In this document: positions 29,417-37,553 of the stretch, piece by piece | Numbering within the stretch: position 1 is the stretch's first letter | Layout of the letters: each line of letters opens with the position of its first letter | Source: Brevibacillus sp. | GTDB taxonomy: Bacteria; Bacillota; Bacilli; Brevibacillales; Brevibacillaceae | Direction: 5' to 3' | Assembly: GCA_029240815.1 (NCBI GenBank) | Contig: JARDZO010000026.1 | Coordinates: forward strand, 1 to 51,302 | DNA length: 51,302 nucleotides | The notes under the pieces: model-generated | What the model saw: the letters and a program-made list of their open reading frames with translations, nothing else | Told to the model about the DNA's origin: nothing | Database searches by the model: none | Program-made: the position numbers and the translations under genes

Positions 29417-30026
29417 TCTTTAGCACGATCCCTTCTACCAGGTTGGAAACGTCTTCTGCAAAGTCCGCACAGTCTTCAAGCTTGTCGTAAATCTCTTTCA
29501 GCTTGATGGCCTCGATCGGATTCGCATCAGGCGCGTTTAGGAGATCGGAAACCATTTTGCGGTAGTTGGAATCGGATTCATGTTCTAAATCCTTGATTTC
29601 ACGTGCGATTTTCGTAACGACTTGATGGTCCAGCTTGCGAAGGGTACGGATCAGTTCGATCAGTTTCGCTGAGCATTTTACGAGAATGTTGGCCTGTGCG
29701 AGGACGCGTGGATCAGGCTGTTTAACCTGATAGAGATACATACGATCTGCCACACCATCGATGTAATCGATCATCGAGTCCATCGTATGAGCCAACTGAT
29801 GAATATCTTCGCGCTCAAGCGGAGTGATAAAAGTGGAGTTCAACTCGTTCATGATGCGACGAACGATTTCATCCCCTTCTTTTTCTACAGCTTTGATTGC
29901 CTTGACTTTCGCCTCTAGATCTTGATAGTTGCCTATCATCTCATAGAAGAGATGAGTTCCTTTGTGGACAGTGGCAATTTGCTGTTCGAACAGATCGAAG
30001 AAGATATACTTGTTTGATTTCAACAT
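29409..30026 (-). CDS. DUF47/PhoU-like Pit accessory protein (YkaA-like)
   Basis: The 205-residue all-helical cytosolic protein belongs to the DUF47 family, PhoU-like proteins that accompany Pit transporters and probably regulate them. Typical stretches are EKEGDEIVRRIMNELNSTFITPLEREDI and YDKLEDCADFAEDVSNLVEGI. The ATG at 30026 (MLKSNKYIFFD) fits the family length; a GTG five codons upstream directly abuts the RBS. A good sigma-A promoter lies upstream at 30068-30096. Confidence 0.9.
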   Translation of the reverse strand: MLKSNKYIFFDLFEQQIATVHKGTHLFYEMIGNYQDLEAKVKAIKAVEKEGDEIVRRIMNELNSTFITPLEREDIHQLAHTMDSMIDYIDGVADRMYLYQVKQPDPRVLAQANILVKCSAKLIELIRTLRKLDHQVVTKIAREIKDLEHESDSNYRKMVSDLLNAPDANPIEAIKLKEIYDKLEDCADFAEDVSNLVEGIVLKNA

Positions 30027-30067
30027 ACGTTCCCTAGTCACTCCTTTGGAAAAATCACACCTAGACG

Positions 30068-30096
30068 ATTATATCGAACATTATTGTTAACGTAAA
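30068..30096 (-). promoter_or_regulatory. Sigma-A promoter of the DUF47-pit operon
   Basis: On the minus strand TTTACG (30091-30096) and a perfect TATAAT (30068-30073) are separated by 17 bp. A TTAACA within the spacer resembles part of a PhoP box, but no array is seen. Confidence 0.65.
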
Positions 30097-30173
30097 TTTA
30101 AAAACAAGGGAAAGTGTGTGTATTTTTCTTTAAAGTATTATTAAGTTTTTGTAAATCATCTTTACATTTACCC

Positions 30174-30208
30174 AAAAAAACACTCGTCGCCGATACGGTA
30201 CGAGTGTT
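30174..30208 (-). terminator. Terminator of the GGDEF gene
   Basis: ACACTCGT (30180-30187) and ACGAGTGT (30200-30207) pair, and the minus strand continues into a run of T. It lies 24 bp after the GGDEF stop. Confidence 0.7.
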
Positions 30209-30231
30209 AGTTTAGCCATATACTCCCTGGT

Positions 30232-30936
30232 TTAATTCGTTGCAGCCAGCATACAATCTTTCTTTTTCTTGGCTTCGTACATTAATGTATCGGCTTTTTC
30301 AGTCAGTTGCATAGCATCAGCAGCATGCAGAGGAAACGATGCCACACCTATACTGACTGTAACGCCGGCAAGCTCTTTACGGACTTGATTTTGAATGCGC
30401 TCCCCGATTGCGAGCCCCTTTTTCGTATCAGTGTGAGGAAGAAGTACGACAAATTCTTCACCCCCCCATCTTCCGACTGCGTCTTGCCTACGCACGCAGG
30501 CTTGCAAGACCGTCGCAAAATGACACAAGATCCTGTCCCCTTCCAAGTGACCATACTGATCGTTGTATTTTTTGAAATTATCCAAATCAATAAACAATAA
30601 AGTCACTGGGTATTTAGATCTACGTGCCATTTCTACTTCGTGATTCAATCTTCTAACAAAGCGACGATTGACTAGAACCCCTGTTAGCGAATCATGGTAG
30701 GCCATTTGCTGTAATGAATGGACGTATTTGCCAACGTAATAGCCAACTGCTAACTGAACTGCGGCAGCCCAGAAAATCCGCCCTGCATCGTTTTTCTCTG
30801 CGGGCAGCCCAAATGCCACCAGCCATATTCCAATCATTAGACAGGATGCTCCCAAGCCGATCCAGCGTGAATCCAAAGAAATCCCCCTCCGGTCCATGCA
30901 AACAACACCGCACCCTTCGTGATACATAAGACCCAT
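30232..30936 (-). CDS. Membrane-bound GGDEF diguanylate cyclase
   Basis: The 234-residue protein has two N-terminal membrane helices (about residues 25-70) and one GGDEF domain that makes c-di-GMP from two GTP. The active site reads GGEEF, and RRQD five residues upstream is an intact RxxD product-inhibition site. DSLTGVLVNRRF opens the domain and LLFIDLDNFKKYND carries the metal Asp. No sensor domain of recognisable type is present. The start is uncertain: none of the three nearby ATGs has a good RBS. It could feed the PilZ synthase at 13286-15148, but nothing links them directly. Confidence 0.88.
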   Translation of the reverse strand: MGLMYHEGCGVVCMDRRGISLDSRWIGLGASCLMIGIWLVAFGLPAEKNDAGRIFWAAAVQLAVGYYVGKYVHSLQQMAYHDSLTGVLVNRRFVRRLNHEVEMARRSKYPVTLLFIDLDNFKKYNDQYGHLEGDRILCHFATVLQACVRRQDAVGRWGGEEFVVLLPHTDTKKGLAIGERIQNQVRKELAGVTVSIGVASFPLHAADAMQLTEKADTLMYEAKKKKDCMLAATN

Positions 30937-31177
30937 ATCTATTAAATGAAAATTAGGACTTAATTCGTGATTATAGGAATATTTTACCTATGTTTTTTCT
31001 CGAGTTCAAGACAAATTCACAGACTCAAAGACCCATTTTTTCATATCTTACATGCGAATTTGTTCTTCCTTCATAAAAAAATCTCATTATTCACATTTAT
31101 CCCAACCCTCTTTCTTTTCTTATGGCGCTCCATTATACTTACAAAAATATCCTTTATCGATAAGGAGGATTATCTGA

Positions 31178-32431
31178 ATGGTTTGGCTGAAACACCTCAT
31201 CTCCCGGTATGACAGGGCCATCTGGATTCGCGTCATCGGGACTATCCTTACCACGTTCGCTGGTTTCATGCTCCGACCATTCCTCGCCTTTTATCTGTAT
31301 GACAGGATGGACGGCAATCTTTTGCTAGCCGCGATGGTGACAAGCTTGCAACCGCTAACAAGTATCATCTCCGGTTATTTTGCTGGGAGCTTATCCGATC
31401 GATATGGCCGAAAGCCGCTGATGGTTGCCGCACTCTTGATCGAGTCCATTTCGATGGCGGGCTACATTTGGGCAGAATCCCTCTACGCTTTTGCTTTTCT
31501 TACCATTCTCAATGGAGTGGGTGCGTCCCTGTTCTGGCCGGCAGCCAGCGCTCAGGTGACAGACATCGTGCCTGAGGATAAAAGAAGCGAAGTATTTGCC
31601 TTGCTCCATACCGCCCTGAACCTGGGAGCCGCAGCTGGCCCTTTGATCGGAGTAGCGCTTTACAAGATCAATCCAGGAATTGCTTTTGGAATCTGTTCGC
31701 TCGCTCTCTTTATTTACTGCTTGCTCATCATTTGGCAGGTGCCTGAGACATTGCCACTGGAAAAGCGGAATCATGCGAAGAGCAAGGATGGCGGGAACCC
31801 TGTAGCTCGGATCAAGCTTACCGAACACAAAACCTTGTTCTGGATGACACTGGCTGCCATACCTGTTTCCTTGTTGTACTCCCAGGTAGAAATCATCCTG
31901 CCTCAGCACCTGCGCACCAAATACGATGACTTCCTCACGATCTTCGCTACCTTGTTGACCATTAACGGGATTCTCGTCGTCTGTTGCCAAATCGCCATCG
32001 CCAAATTCGCCGAGCGTTTTCCTGCTCACCGTGTCATCTTGACCGCGTATCTGTTCCTCGCCTGTGTAGGTTTCGGTTATGGGTGGGCACCAGGCTTGCT
32101 GGTTCTCATTATCGCGGAAACCATCTTTACGATTGGAGAAATGCTGTATGGCCCTCAGATCCAGAAAGCAATCTCAGTCATGGCTCCCGAAGAGTATCGC
32201 GGACGTTATTTCGCTGTTTTCGGCGCCAACTGGGGCATTACCGGAACAATCGGGCCTTCCGTTGGGGCAGTCGCGTTTCGTGGCATAGGAGGCGCTTATT
32301 GGTTCTCTGTATTAGGCTTGTTACTGATCTTCGGTGGACTTTTTCAGTACCGTTTTGTCAAAAAAGCGATGCTCCGCCAAGAACAGCCTCCTGCCTCGAC
32401 GGAACAGCAGGCAGTTTCCCCTTCCGTATAG
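31178..32431 (+). CDS. MFS family drug/efflux transporter
   Basis: The 417-residue, 12-helix protein is a major facilitator antiporter of the multidrug-exporter type (MdtG/YttB-like). The loop 2-3 signature reads GSLSDRYGRKPLM near residue 70, and motif C-like ALNLGAAAGPLIG lies near residue 155, as in drug-proton antiporters. AAGGAGG lies 9 nt before the ATG and a 13-bp-stem terminator follows, so it is a single-gene unit. Substrate unknown. Confidence 0.87.
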   Translation: MVWLKHLISRYDRAIWIRVIGTILTTFAGFMLRPFLAFYLYDRMDGNLLLAAMVTSLQPLTSIISGYFAGSLSDRYGRKPLMVAALLIESISMAGYIWAESLYAFAFLTILNGVGASLFWPAASAQVTDIVPEDKRSEVFALLHTALNLGAAAGPLIGVALYKINPGIAFGICSLALFIYCLLIIWQVPETLPLEKRNHAKSKDGGNPVARIKLTEHKTLFWMTLAAIPVSLLYSQVEIILPQHLRTKYDDFLTIFATLLTINGILVVCCQIAIAKFAERFPAHRVILTAYLFLACVGFGYGWAPGLLVLIIAETIFTIGEMLYGPQIQKAISVMAPEEYRGRYFAVFGANWGITGTIGPSVGAVAFRGIGGAYWFSVLGLLLIFGGLFQYRFVKKAMLRQEQPPASTEQQAVSPSV

Positions 32432-32447
32432 TCGAGTGATTGCACAC

Positions 32448-32487
32448 AAAAAGCCTGATGTCGCTTGTTTCGCGCATCAGGCTTTTT
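32448..32487 (+). terminator. Intrinsic terminator of the MFS gene
   Basis: AAAAAGCCTGATG (32448-32460) and CATCAGGCTTTTT (32475-32487) form a perfect 13-bp stem with a T-run. Confidence 0.85.
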
Positions 32488-32603
32488 GATCGTCTTGTCC
32501 ATAACCATCGCAGAAGTTTTTAATTTCTATCCAATACGAATTGGAACGATATGGAAAGGGAAAACTGATAGGTACCTACTTAAAGACGGGAGTGATAGAC
32601 TGG

Positions 32604-33580
32604 ATGCCCCGTATTGAAGCTGTCGCTACTGCAGTTCCTCCCTACGAGATTACCCAAGAGGATTCGATGAAATTGGCGAGACGTTTTTTTCAAGATGCTT
32701 ACCCTGATATCGATCGGCTCCTAGGTGTATTCGGAAACAGTCAAATCCAAAAGCGTCACCTTTGCATGCCGATAGACTGGTATGAAAATGAGCGGCACTT
32801 TGCAGAAAAAAATAAGTTATATGTAGAAAATGCAGAAGCCCTTGCATTCCTCGCTGCTCGGAAATGTCACGAAAAAGCAAACCTCTCGGCTGACTCCATT
32901 GACTGTCTGATGTTTGTATCCAGTACTGGCATCGCTACTCCGAGCCTGGATTCACGATTGGTCAACCGATTAGGACTGCGCTCAGACGTCACCAGAGTGC
33001 CCCTGTGGGGGCTAGGATGCGCGGGTGGAGCAATCGTCAAGATATGTCCAAAAGCAATCTGGTAGCTACCTGCCTGTTCGGAGATGGGGCCGCTGCTGCC
33101 CTCATCGAAGGTGATGCGGTTCACTTACCCGACTCACGCGCTCCCCGACTCCGTTTCTGCGGAGCCCGTACAACAACCTGGCCAGACACATTGGACGTCA
33201 TGGGTTGGGAACTCACCGAGCCAGGCTTGAAGGTCATCTTTTCCCGCGATATCCCCAGTATCATCCACCAAACGATGAAGGAGAATGTCGATAGCTTTCT
33301 TTCCCCGCATGGCACCTCTGTGGATCGTTTGCGCCACTTTATTTTCCATCCCGGTGGAGCCAAGGTGCTGACCGCCTATCAACGTTCTTTGGGCATACCT
33401 GCAGACGCCACACGTCTATCAGCAGAAGTACTCAACAACTTTGGCAACATGTCTTCTCCGACTGTCCTCTTCGTCCTGGAAAAAAGCATGGAACAGAACT
33501 GGGAGCATGGCGATTTAGGACTGCTCGCGGCGCTCGGGCCCGGATTCAGCTCGGAAATGCTACTGCTGGAAGCGAGGTGA
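32604..33580 (+). pseudogene. bpsA: Type III polyketide synthase (BpsA-like) disrupted by an internal deletion
   Basis: The N-terminal part (MPRIEAVATAVPPYEI to WGLGCAGGAI) and the C-terminal part (DMSKSNLVATCLFGDGAA to LLLEAR) match successive parts of a type III PKS, the alkylpyrone-type synthases of bacilli. The catalytic Cys (GLGCAGG), His (FHPGGAKV) and Asn (NFGNMSSPT) are all kept. Near base 33035 the roughly 30-40 residues that normally join GCAGGA to DMSxxNLVA are missing, and the frame shifts, giving a TAG at 33063. A deletion of about 100 bp not divisible by three explains this. Two separate peptides could be made but the enzyme should be dead. Confidence 0.8.
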
Positions 33581-33585
33581 CCCTT

Positions 33586-34101
33586 ATGATCTTTTTCTGG
33601 ATCGTGCTCGGGATACTACTGCTGCAACGAGTCGGTGAGCTATTTCTAGCTGCCAGAAACGCAAGAATCATTCGCTCTATGGGCGGTCACGAGATCGGAG
33701 CAGAGCACTACCTTTACATCGTGGCTCTCCACACTCTCTTTTTTGCCAGTTTGATTCTTGAAGTGACGATGTCCCCCCCATTTTCACTTCCTCCCTGGTG
33801 GTTGCTCTCCTTTGGTTTCTTTCTCGTTGCTCAGATCCTGCGGTACTGGTGCATCCGTAGTCTCGGGGTCCGCTGGAATACCCGCATCTTGATCCTGCCT
33901 GACTCTCCTCCCATGATTCGTGGTCCGTACCGCTTTATCCGGCACCCCAACTACTTGGTTGTGGCAATTGAGCTTTTTGCATTGCCAATGACGTTTGGTG
34001 CGTCTCTTACCGCTTTCTCTTTTACGCTTCTGAATGGATGGCTGCTTCTGCGCATCCGGATCCCGATGGAAGAGAAAGCGGTTTATCAAACAAAAGAATA
34101 G
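33586..34101 (+). CDS. bpsB: Isoprenylcysteine carboxyl methyltransferase-family protein (BpsB/YpbQ-like)
   Basis: The 171-residue membrane protein has four to five hydrophobic segments and the C-terminal ICMT signature (GPYRFIRHPNYLVV near residue 108). In Bacillus the homologue YpbQ/BpsB O-methylates alkylpyrones made by the adjacent type III PKS. ATG 33586 has GAGGTGA 5 nt upstream, and the RBS overlaps the PKS stop, so the two were translationally coupled. The gene looks intact although its partner synthase is broken, so it may have lost its substrate. Confidence 0.82.
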   Translation: MIFFWIVLGILLLQRVGELFLAARNARIIRSMGGHEIGAEHYLYIVALHTLFFASLILEVTMSPPFSLPPWWLLSFGFFLVAQILRYWCIRSLGVRWNTRILILPDSPPMIRGPYRFIRHPNYLVVAIELFALPMTFGASLTAFSFTLLNGWLLLRIRIPMEEKAVYQTKE

Positions 34102-34110
34102 AAATATAGC

Positions 34111-34150
34111 AAAAAAGTCCCGGTCATCTTGAAGACGACGGAGACTTTTT
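34111..34150. terminator. Terminator after the bpsB-like gene
   Basis: AAAAAGTC-CCG-GTC and GAC-CGG-GACTTTTT arms pair with small bulges, followed by TTTTT on the plus strand. Confidence 0.65.
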
Positions 34151-34188
34151 GCACATTTATAGGTTTACGTTTGTTCATCTGGAGGTAG

Positions 34189-34208
34189 AAGATAGAGTAC
34201 TCTATCTT
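34189..34208. promoter_or_regulatory. Perfect 20-bp palindrome upstream of a hypothetical gene
   Basis: AAGATAGAGTACTCTATCTT is its own reverse complement. It lies 18 bp before the GTG start of the next gene and just before its RBS. It could be a dimer operator or an RNA hairpin that hides the RBS. Confidence 0.6.
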
Positions 34209-34226
34209 ACTCGTGAGGTGACACTC

Positions 34227-34547
34227 GTGCAACGAACCAGCGTATTTGAACCTCTGGAGACAAAACGAATGATCGTTCGAGAATTTTTTGACTTGATTGA
34301 TACCATCCCAAACCGGGACGATCAGGAAACCATCCAAAAGTTTCTCCGCTACTTGCAGGGAGTATTACGAATCAAACAAGTCGTACCCCCATCTGTAGAA
34401 ATCATGACCATCGTCAAACAAAGCAAACCAGTCTTGTACCATGCTGCCCGAAGAAGCGTCTTGAGATCTAGCAACCTCCATATGCTGTTTCAAGTTGATA
34501 TGGATGTAGAGCTTGCTCAAGAGCGTCTGAGACAATATACCCAGTAG
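34227..34547 (+). CDS. Hypothetical protein (106 aa)
   Basis: The GTG at 34227 has GAGGTGA 5 nt upstream. A longer frame begins at 34149 inside the preceding terminator and is unlikely. The product (MQRTSVFEPLETKRMIVREF and onward) is predicted mostly helical and soluble, with no Cys and no membrane segment. It converges on the aminopeptidase gene with 10 bp between stops. I recognise no family. The palindrome just upstream suggests tight control. Confidence 0.6.
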   Translation: MQRTSVFEPLETKRMIVREFFDLIDTIPNRDDQETIQKFLRYLQGVLRIKQVVPPSVEIMTIVKQSKPVLYHAARRSVLRSSNLHMLFQVDMDVELAQERLRQYTQ

Positions 34548-34557
34548 ATGAGCAATT

Positions 34558-35673
34558 CTACGCTTTCAAGTTCTCTGGGTTGAGGCATTCCAGCTCAGGA
34601 ATGACGAAGATACCGTCTTTACGAATCAACACGCCATCAAACCAGATCTCTCCTCCGCCCCACTCTGGACGTTGGATAGATACCATGTCCCAGTGAACAG
34701 AAGATTTGTTGCCATTGTACGCTTCGTCATAACATTGACCTGGGGTGAAATGAAAGCTTCCATCGATTTTTTCATCAAACAGGATATCTTTCATTGGATT
34801 GCGGATGAATGGGTTTACCCCGATTGCAAATTCACCGATGTAGCGTGCTCCTTCATCGGTATCGAGAATCTCATTGATTCGTTCGGTATCATTTGCTGTC
34901 GCTTTCACAATCTTCCCGTTTTCAAAGGTCAGTTGGACATTTTCAAACACAAATCCATGATACGGTGTCGGAGCATTGTGTGTAATGGTACCATTGACAG
35001 AATCCTTCACAGGAGCGGTGTACACCTCTCCATCCGGAATATTGCGCAATCCTGCACATTTGACAGCAGGGATATCTTTGATGGAGAAGGTCAGATCGGT
35101 ATCTGGACCTACCAGACGCACTTGATCCGTGCGATTCATCAGGTCGACCAGGCTATCCATCGCTTTGTCCATTTTTGCGTAATCCAGATTGCACACTTGG
35201 AAGTAAAAGTCTTCAAAGGCTGCCGTCGACATATTCGCGAGCTGTGCCATCGAAGCATTCGGATAGCGCAGGACGACCCATTTTGTGTGCGGCACACGAA
35301 CGTTCATGACAGGCAATTCGTACATGCGAGAGTACAAGCCCAGCTTGTCACCTGGCACATCTGCCATCTCGTTGATGTTGCTTCCTGCACGAATACCTAT
35401 GTAACCGTCCATCTTCTCCATCAACTTCACTTCATGCTCAGCCATGACAGCCAGCTGCTCTTCGTTGCAATGCATCGCCAATTCACGGCTCACGGCTGGA
35501 TTGATCAACTGAACGTAAGGGTTACCTTTTGCCTTGTAGATCTCACGCACCAGCGCTGCTACCAGATCTGGTGTTTCTCCTTTGGCATTAATCAGAATGT
35601 TTTCACCTGGCTGCACTCGAACCGAATAGTTTACGAGATTATAAGCCAATTGCTCAAGACGTGGGTCTCTCAT
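34558..35673 (-). CDS. M29 family metallo-aminopeptidase (AmpS/PepS-like)
   Basis: The 371-residue cytosolic enzyme removes N-terminal residues from peptides using a two-metal centre. The start MRDPRLEQLAYNLVNYSVRVQPGE is typical. Metal-ligand regions include PDGEVYTAP near residue 245, EFAIGVNP and the C-terminal SSVHWDM with the conserved His and Asp. Length fits the family (about 370). ATG 35673 follows AAGGGTG. A TTGACT at 35736-35741 on the minus strand may be the -35 box. Confidence 0.93.
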   Translation of the reverse strand: MRDPRLEQLAYNLVNYSVRVQPGENILINAKGETPDLVAALVREIYKAKGNPYVQLINPAVSRELAMHCNEEQLAVMAEHEVKLMEKMDGYIGIRAGSNINEMADVPGDKLGLYSRMYELPVMNVRVPHTKWVVLRYPNASMAQLANMSTAAFEDFYFQVCNLDYAKMDKAMDSLVDLMNRTDQVRLVGPDTDLTFSIKDIPAVKCAGLRNIPDGEVYTAPVKDSVNGTITHNAPTPYHGFVFENVQLTFENGKIVKATANDTERINEILDTDEGARYIGEFAIGVNPFIRNPMKDILFDEKIDGSFHFTPGQCYDEAYNGNKSSVHWDMVSIQRPEWGGGEIWFDGVLIRKDGIFVIPELECLNPENLKA

Positions 35674-35720
35674 GAATCACACACCCTTTCCCAATTTTCT
35701 GATTCCTCTTGTATTTTTAA

Positions 35721-35740
35721 CGATAAATCACGATAAGTCA
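35721..35740. repeat. Tandem 10-bp direct repeat in the aminopeptidase promoter region
   Basis: CGATAAATCA and CGATAAGTCA lie head to tail with one mismatch. They overlap the presumed spacer/-35 area (AGTCAA complement at 35736-35741), a position suited to a regulator site. Confidence 0.35.
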
Positions 35741-35812
35741 ATAAAATTTATTTTATCAAATGAAATAGGGAAGAACCAGCCTGTCTTCCACTGGCTGGCC
35801 TCCACCTTCATG

Positions 35813-35980
35813 CTACCTCGTACTATCCCTGTCCTCAATCGTACCCATCTTGTACATATCGCTGACTTGTTCTTGCGTAGTGGCCATCCCTGCCGTCTCA
35901 GAGGCCCCTCCCATCTCAGCTGCTTTTGTTGCTCTATCCTGCTGGGACGATTCTTCTCTTCCATTCTGTTGTTGCTCCAT
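35813..35980 (-). CDS. Small hydrophilic protein (55 aa), YozQ/DUF4025-like
   Basis: A very strong AAAGGAGGAGG lies about 5 nt before the ATG at 35980. The 55-residue product (MEQQQNGREESSQQDRATKA and onward) is rich in Gln, Glu, Ser and Thr. It ends with VSDMYKMGTIED, which resembles the conserved tail of the small YozQ/DUF4025 family. No membrane segment. Function unknown; the family call is tentative. Confidence 0.6.
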   Translation of the reverse strand: MEQQQNGREESSQQDRATKAAEMGGASETAGMATTQEQVSDMYKMGTIEDRDSTR

Positions 35981-36117
35981 TCGCCCTCCTCCTTTCCGGA
36001 TGATTCCGCTATAGTTTTTACCGAATACTCCCTGTTTACCCATCAGAAACATACGGAAAGCAAATGCGCAAAAACGCCTTGCCCATAAATGGGCAAAGCG
36101 TCTGTATGCTATCAACC

Positions 36118-36684
36118 TTATTTATCGTTGTCAGACTCAGGTGCAGTCAAAGACCAGCCGCTGCCGCTACCTGTGTTTTGGAAAGCCTCTCCATTGATAA
36201 TGATGCTCTTGTCTTCTACTGGACCTGTTACCCAACCGCTTGCAGCAGGAACAGTCGATGCAGCGTTCGGATTTACAACGATGAATTGATTTTCAACCGG
36301 AGCAGTTACCCAACCAGTCGAAGGCGCATTTACTGGAGTTTGTTGATTTTGGATTACAAATTGATCCTCAATCGGAGCTGATACCCAGCCACTACCAGCG
36401 TTTGCATTCGTCGCTTGAACGCCATTTACGATTACGTATTGATCCTCTGCAGGCATATTTACCCAGCCAGCAGAAGTGGATGCTTGTTGTTCTTTCTCAG
36501 GAAGAACGTGCTGACCCTCTACAGGCATGTTTACCCAGCCTGCTTGACCAGCTGTTGTCGCTTGCGGAGCTGCTGGTGCTACTGGTGCTGCTGTTGTAGT
36601 AGACTCCTCGGCACAGGCCGCTTGTGCAAACAATGCTGCTCCCAGAATCATGCTTCCCATCATCAGTGTGCTGCTTTTTCTCAT
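36118..36684 (-). CDS. Secreted repeat protein with five GWV-P-E-Q repeats
   Basis: The 188-residue protein has a signal peptide ending near AQAACAEE, with a Cys that does not fit a good lipobox. It then has five repeats of about 27-30 residues built on GWVxxPVExQxVI: GWVNMPVEGQHV, GWVNMPAEDQYV, GWVSAPIEDQFV, GWVTAPVENQFI and GWVTGPVEDKSI, and a final partial GWSLTAPE. Spacers are Ala/Thr/Asn/Ser-rich. ATG 36684 follows GGGGAG by 10 nt. A cell-surface or spore-surface structural role is plausible but unproven. It lies next to a MarR regulator on the same strand. Confidence 0.75.
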   Translation of the reverse strand: MRKSSTLMMGSMILGAALFAQAACAEESTTTAAPVAPAAPQATTAGQAGWVNMPVEGQHVLPEKEQQASTSAGWVNMPAEDQYVIVNGVQATNANAGSGWVSAPIEDQFVIQNQQTPVNAPSTGWVTAPVENQFIVVNPNAASTVPAASGWVTGPVEDKSIIINGEAFQNTGSGSGWSLTAPESDNDK

Positions 36685-36756
36685 CTTGTGTACACTCCCC
36701 ATTGGTCGTACACACTGTCCTCAGAAATGTCCCCCACCCGCTAACCTGACGGCTTG

Positions 36757-37185
36757 CTACAAACACTGCTTCATTTTCACCAGAAAATGCGTAAACTGTA
36801 TAAGTTCTTCGTCGCTCAGGTTTTCCAACAGCTTACCTAGTAGCTCACGCCGACGTGACAAAAGGCTCTCGATCAATGGAACTGCCTTTTCAGATAGAGT
36901 AACCCATACCACACGCCGGTCCTGTTCGTCTCGGATCCGATCAATAAAACCAGCTTTTACTAGTCTATTGAGCGCAATCGTTGTAGCGCTATTGGACTGC
37001 TTTAGTATATTCGCCAGTTCAGATACGGTACTTCGTCCCCGTTGATGAAGCACCCGTAGCAATATAAATTGCTTTGGGCTGATCTGCTCTTCTTCTTCCA
37101 GCCACTGGCTGATAAAATAGCGAGCCATCTCGACAAATACTCGATCCAATTCTTCGATTTTACTGGCGCGGGACATTTCGCTCAC
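36757..37185 (-). CDS. MarR family transcriptional regulator
   Basis: The 142-residue protein has the MarR winged-helix fold. Helices around PKQFILLRVLHQRG and STVSELANILKQSNSATTIALNRL form the HTH, and the wing contains RDEQDRRVVWVTLSEKA (DxRxxxVxLT motif). Dimer helices flank it. It probably starts at GTG 37185 with AGGTG upstream. A 6-bp inverted repeat (ACTATA/TATAGT) lies 39-56 bp upstream, a likely autoregulatory operator. Ligand unknown. Confidence 0.9.
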   Translation of the reverse strand: MSEMSRASKIEELDRVFVEMARYFISQWLEEEEQISPKQFILLRVLHQRGRSTVSELANILKQSNSATTIALNRLVKAGFIDRIRDEQDRRVVWVTLSEKAVPLIESLLSRRRELLGKLLENLSDEELIQFTHFLVKMKQCL

Positions 37186-37553
37186 ATCATCACCTATTTT
37201 CAGAAATTTTTAACGATACTTTTACTATAAAACTATATAGTGTAAGTACATGAAGAGCAAGGGATACTCTTCAAAAAATCTTTTCTGAAAATAAATAGGT
37301 GTGAACTGTGACAATGTGTTTACGAGTTAATATTTTTACTATAAAACTTAATTTCAACATTATCTTACCTCAAACAGGAAAAACTGACAATACCCGAAAA
37401 TGGCAAAATCGTGACTTATGACTTTTGTATCTCTGGCAACCTTTTCCTTGAATCTTCTTCCGTATTCAAACGTAAAGCATGTATAATGAAAAGGCAGGTT
37501 TTAACACAGGGCAGACATCTACCCGAAAACCACTTACATAGGAGATCAGATCT
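37186..37553. promoter_or_regulatory. Divergent control region between marR-like gene and signal peptidase gene
   Basis: No gene is seen. A 15-bp direct repeat TTTTACTATAAAACT occurs at 37220-37234 and 37334-37348. The first copy overlaps an inverted repeat ACTATA (37224-37229)/TATAGT (37236-37241). A TATAAT -10 box for lepB lies at 37482-37487, with no good -35. The MarR protein may bind both repeats. Confidence 0.5.

Noticed and set aside
34672..35736. 354-codon frame antisense to the aminopeptidase
   Set aside because: It mirrors a well-conserved M29 gene, is rich in His/Cys/Ile runs typical of shadow frames and has no RBS.
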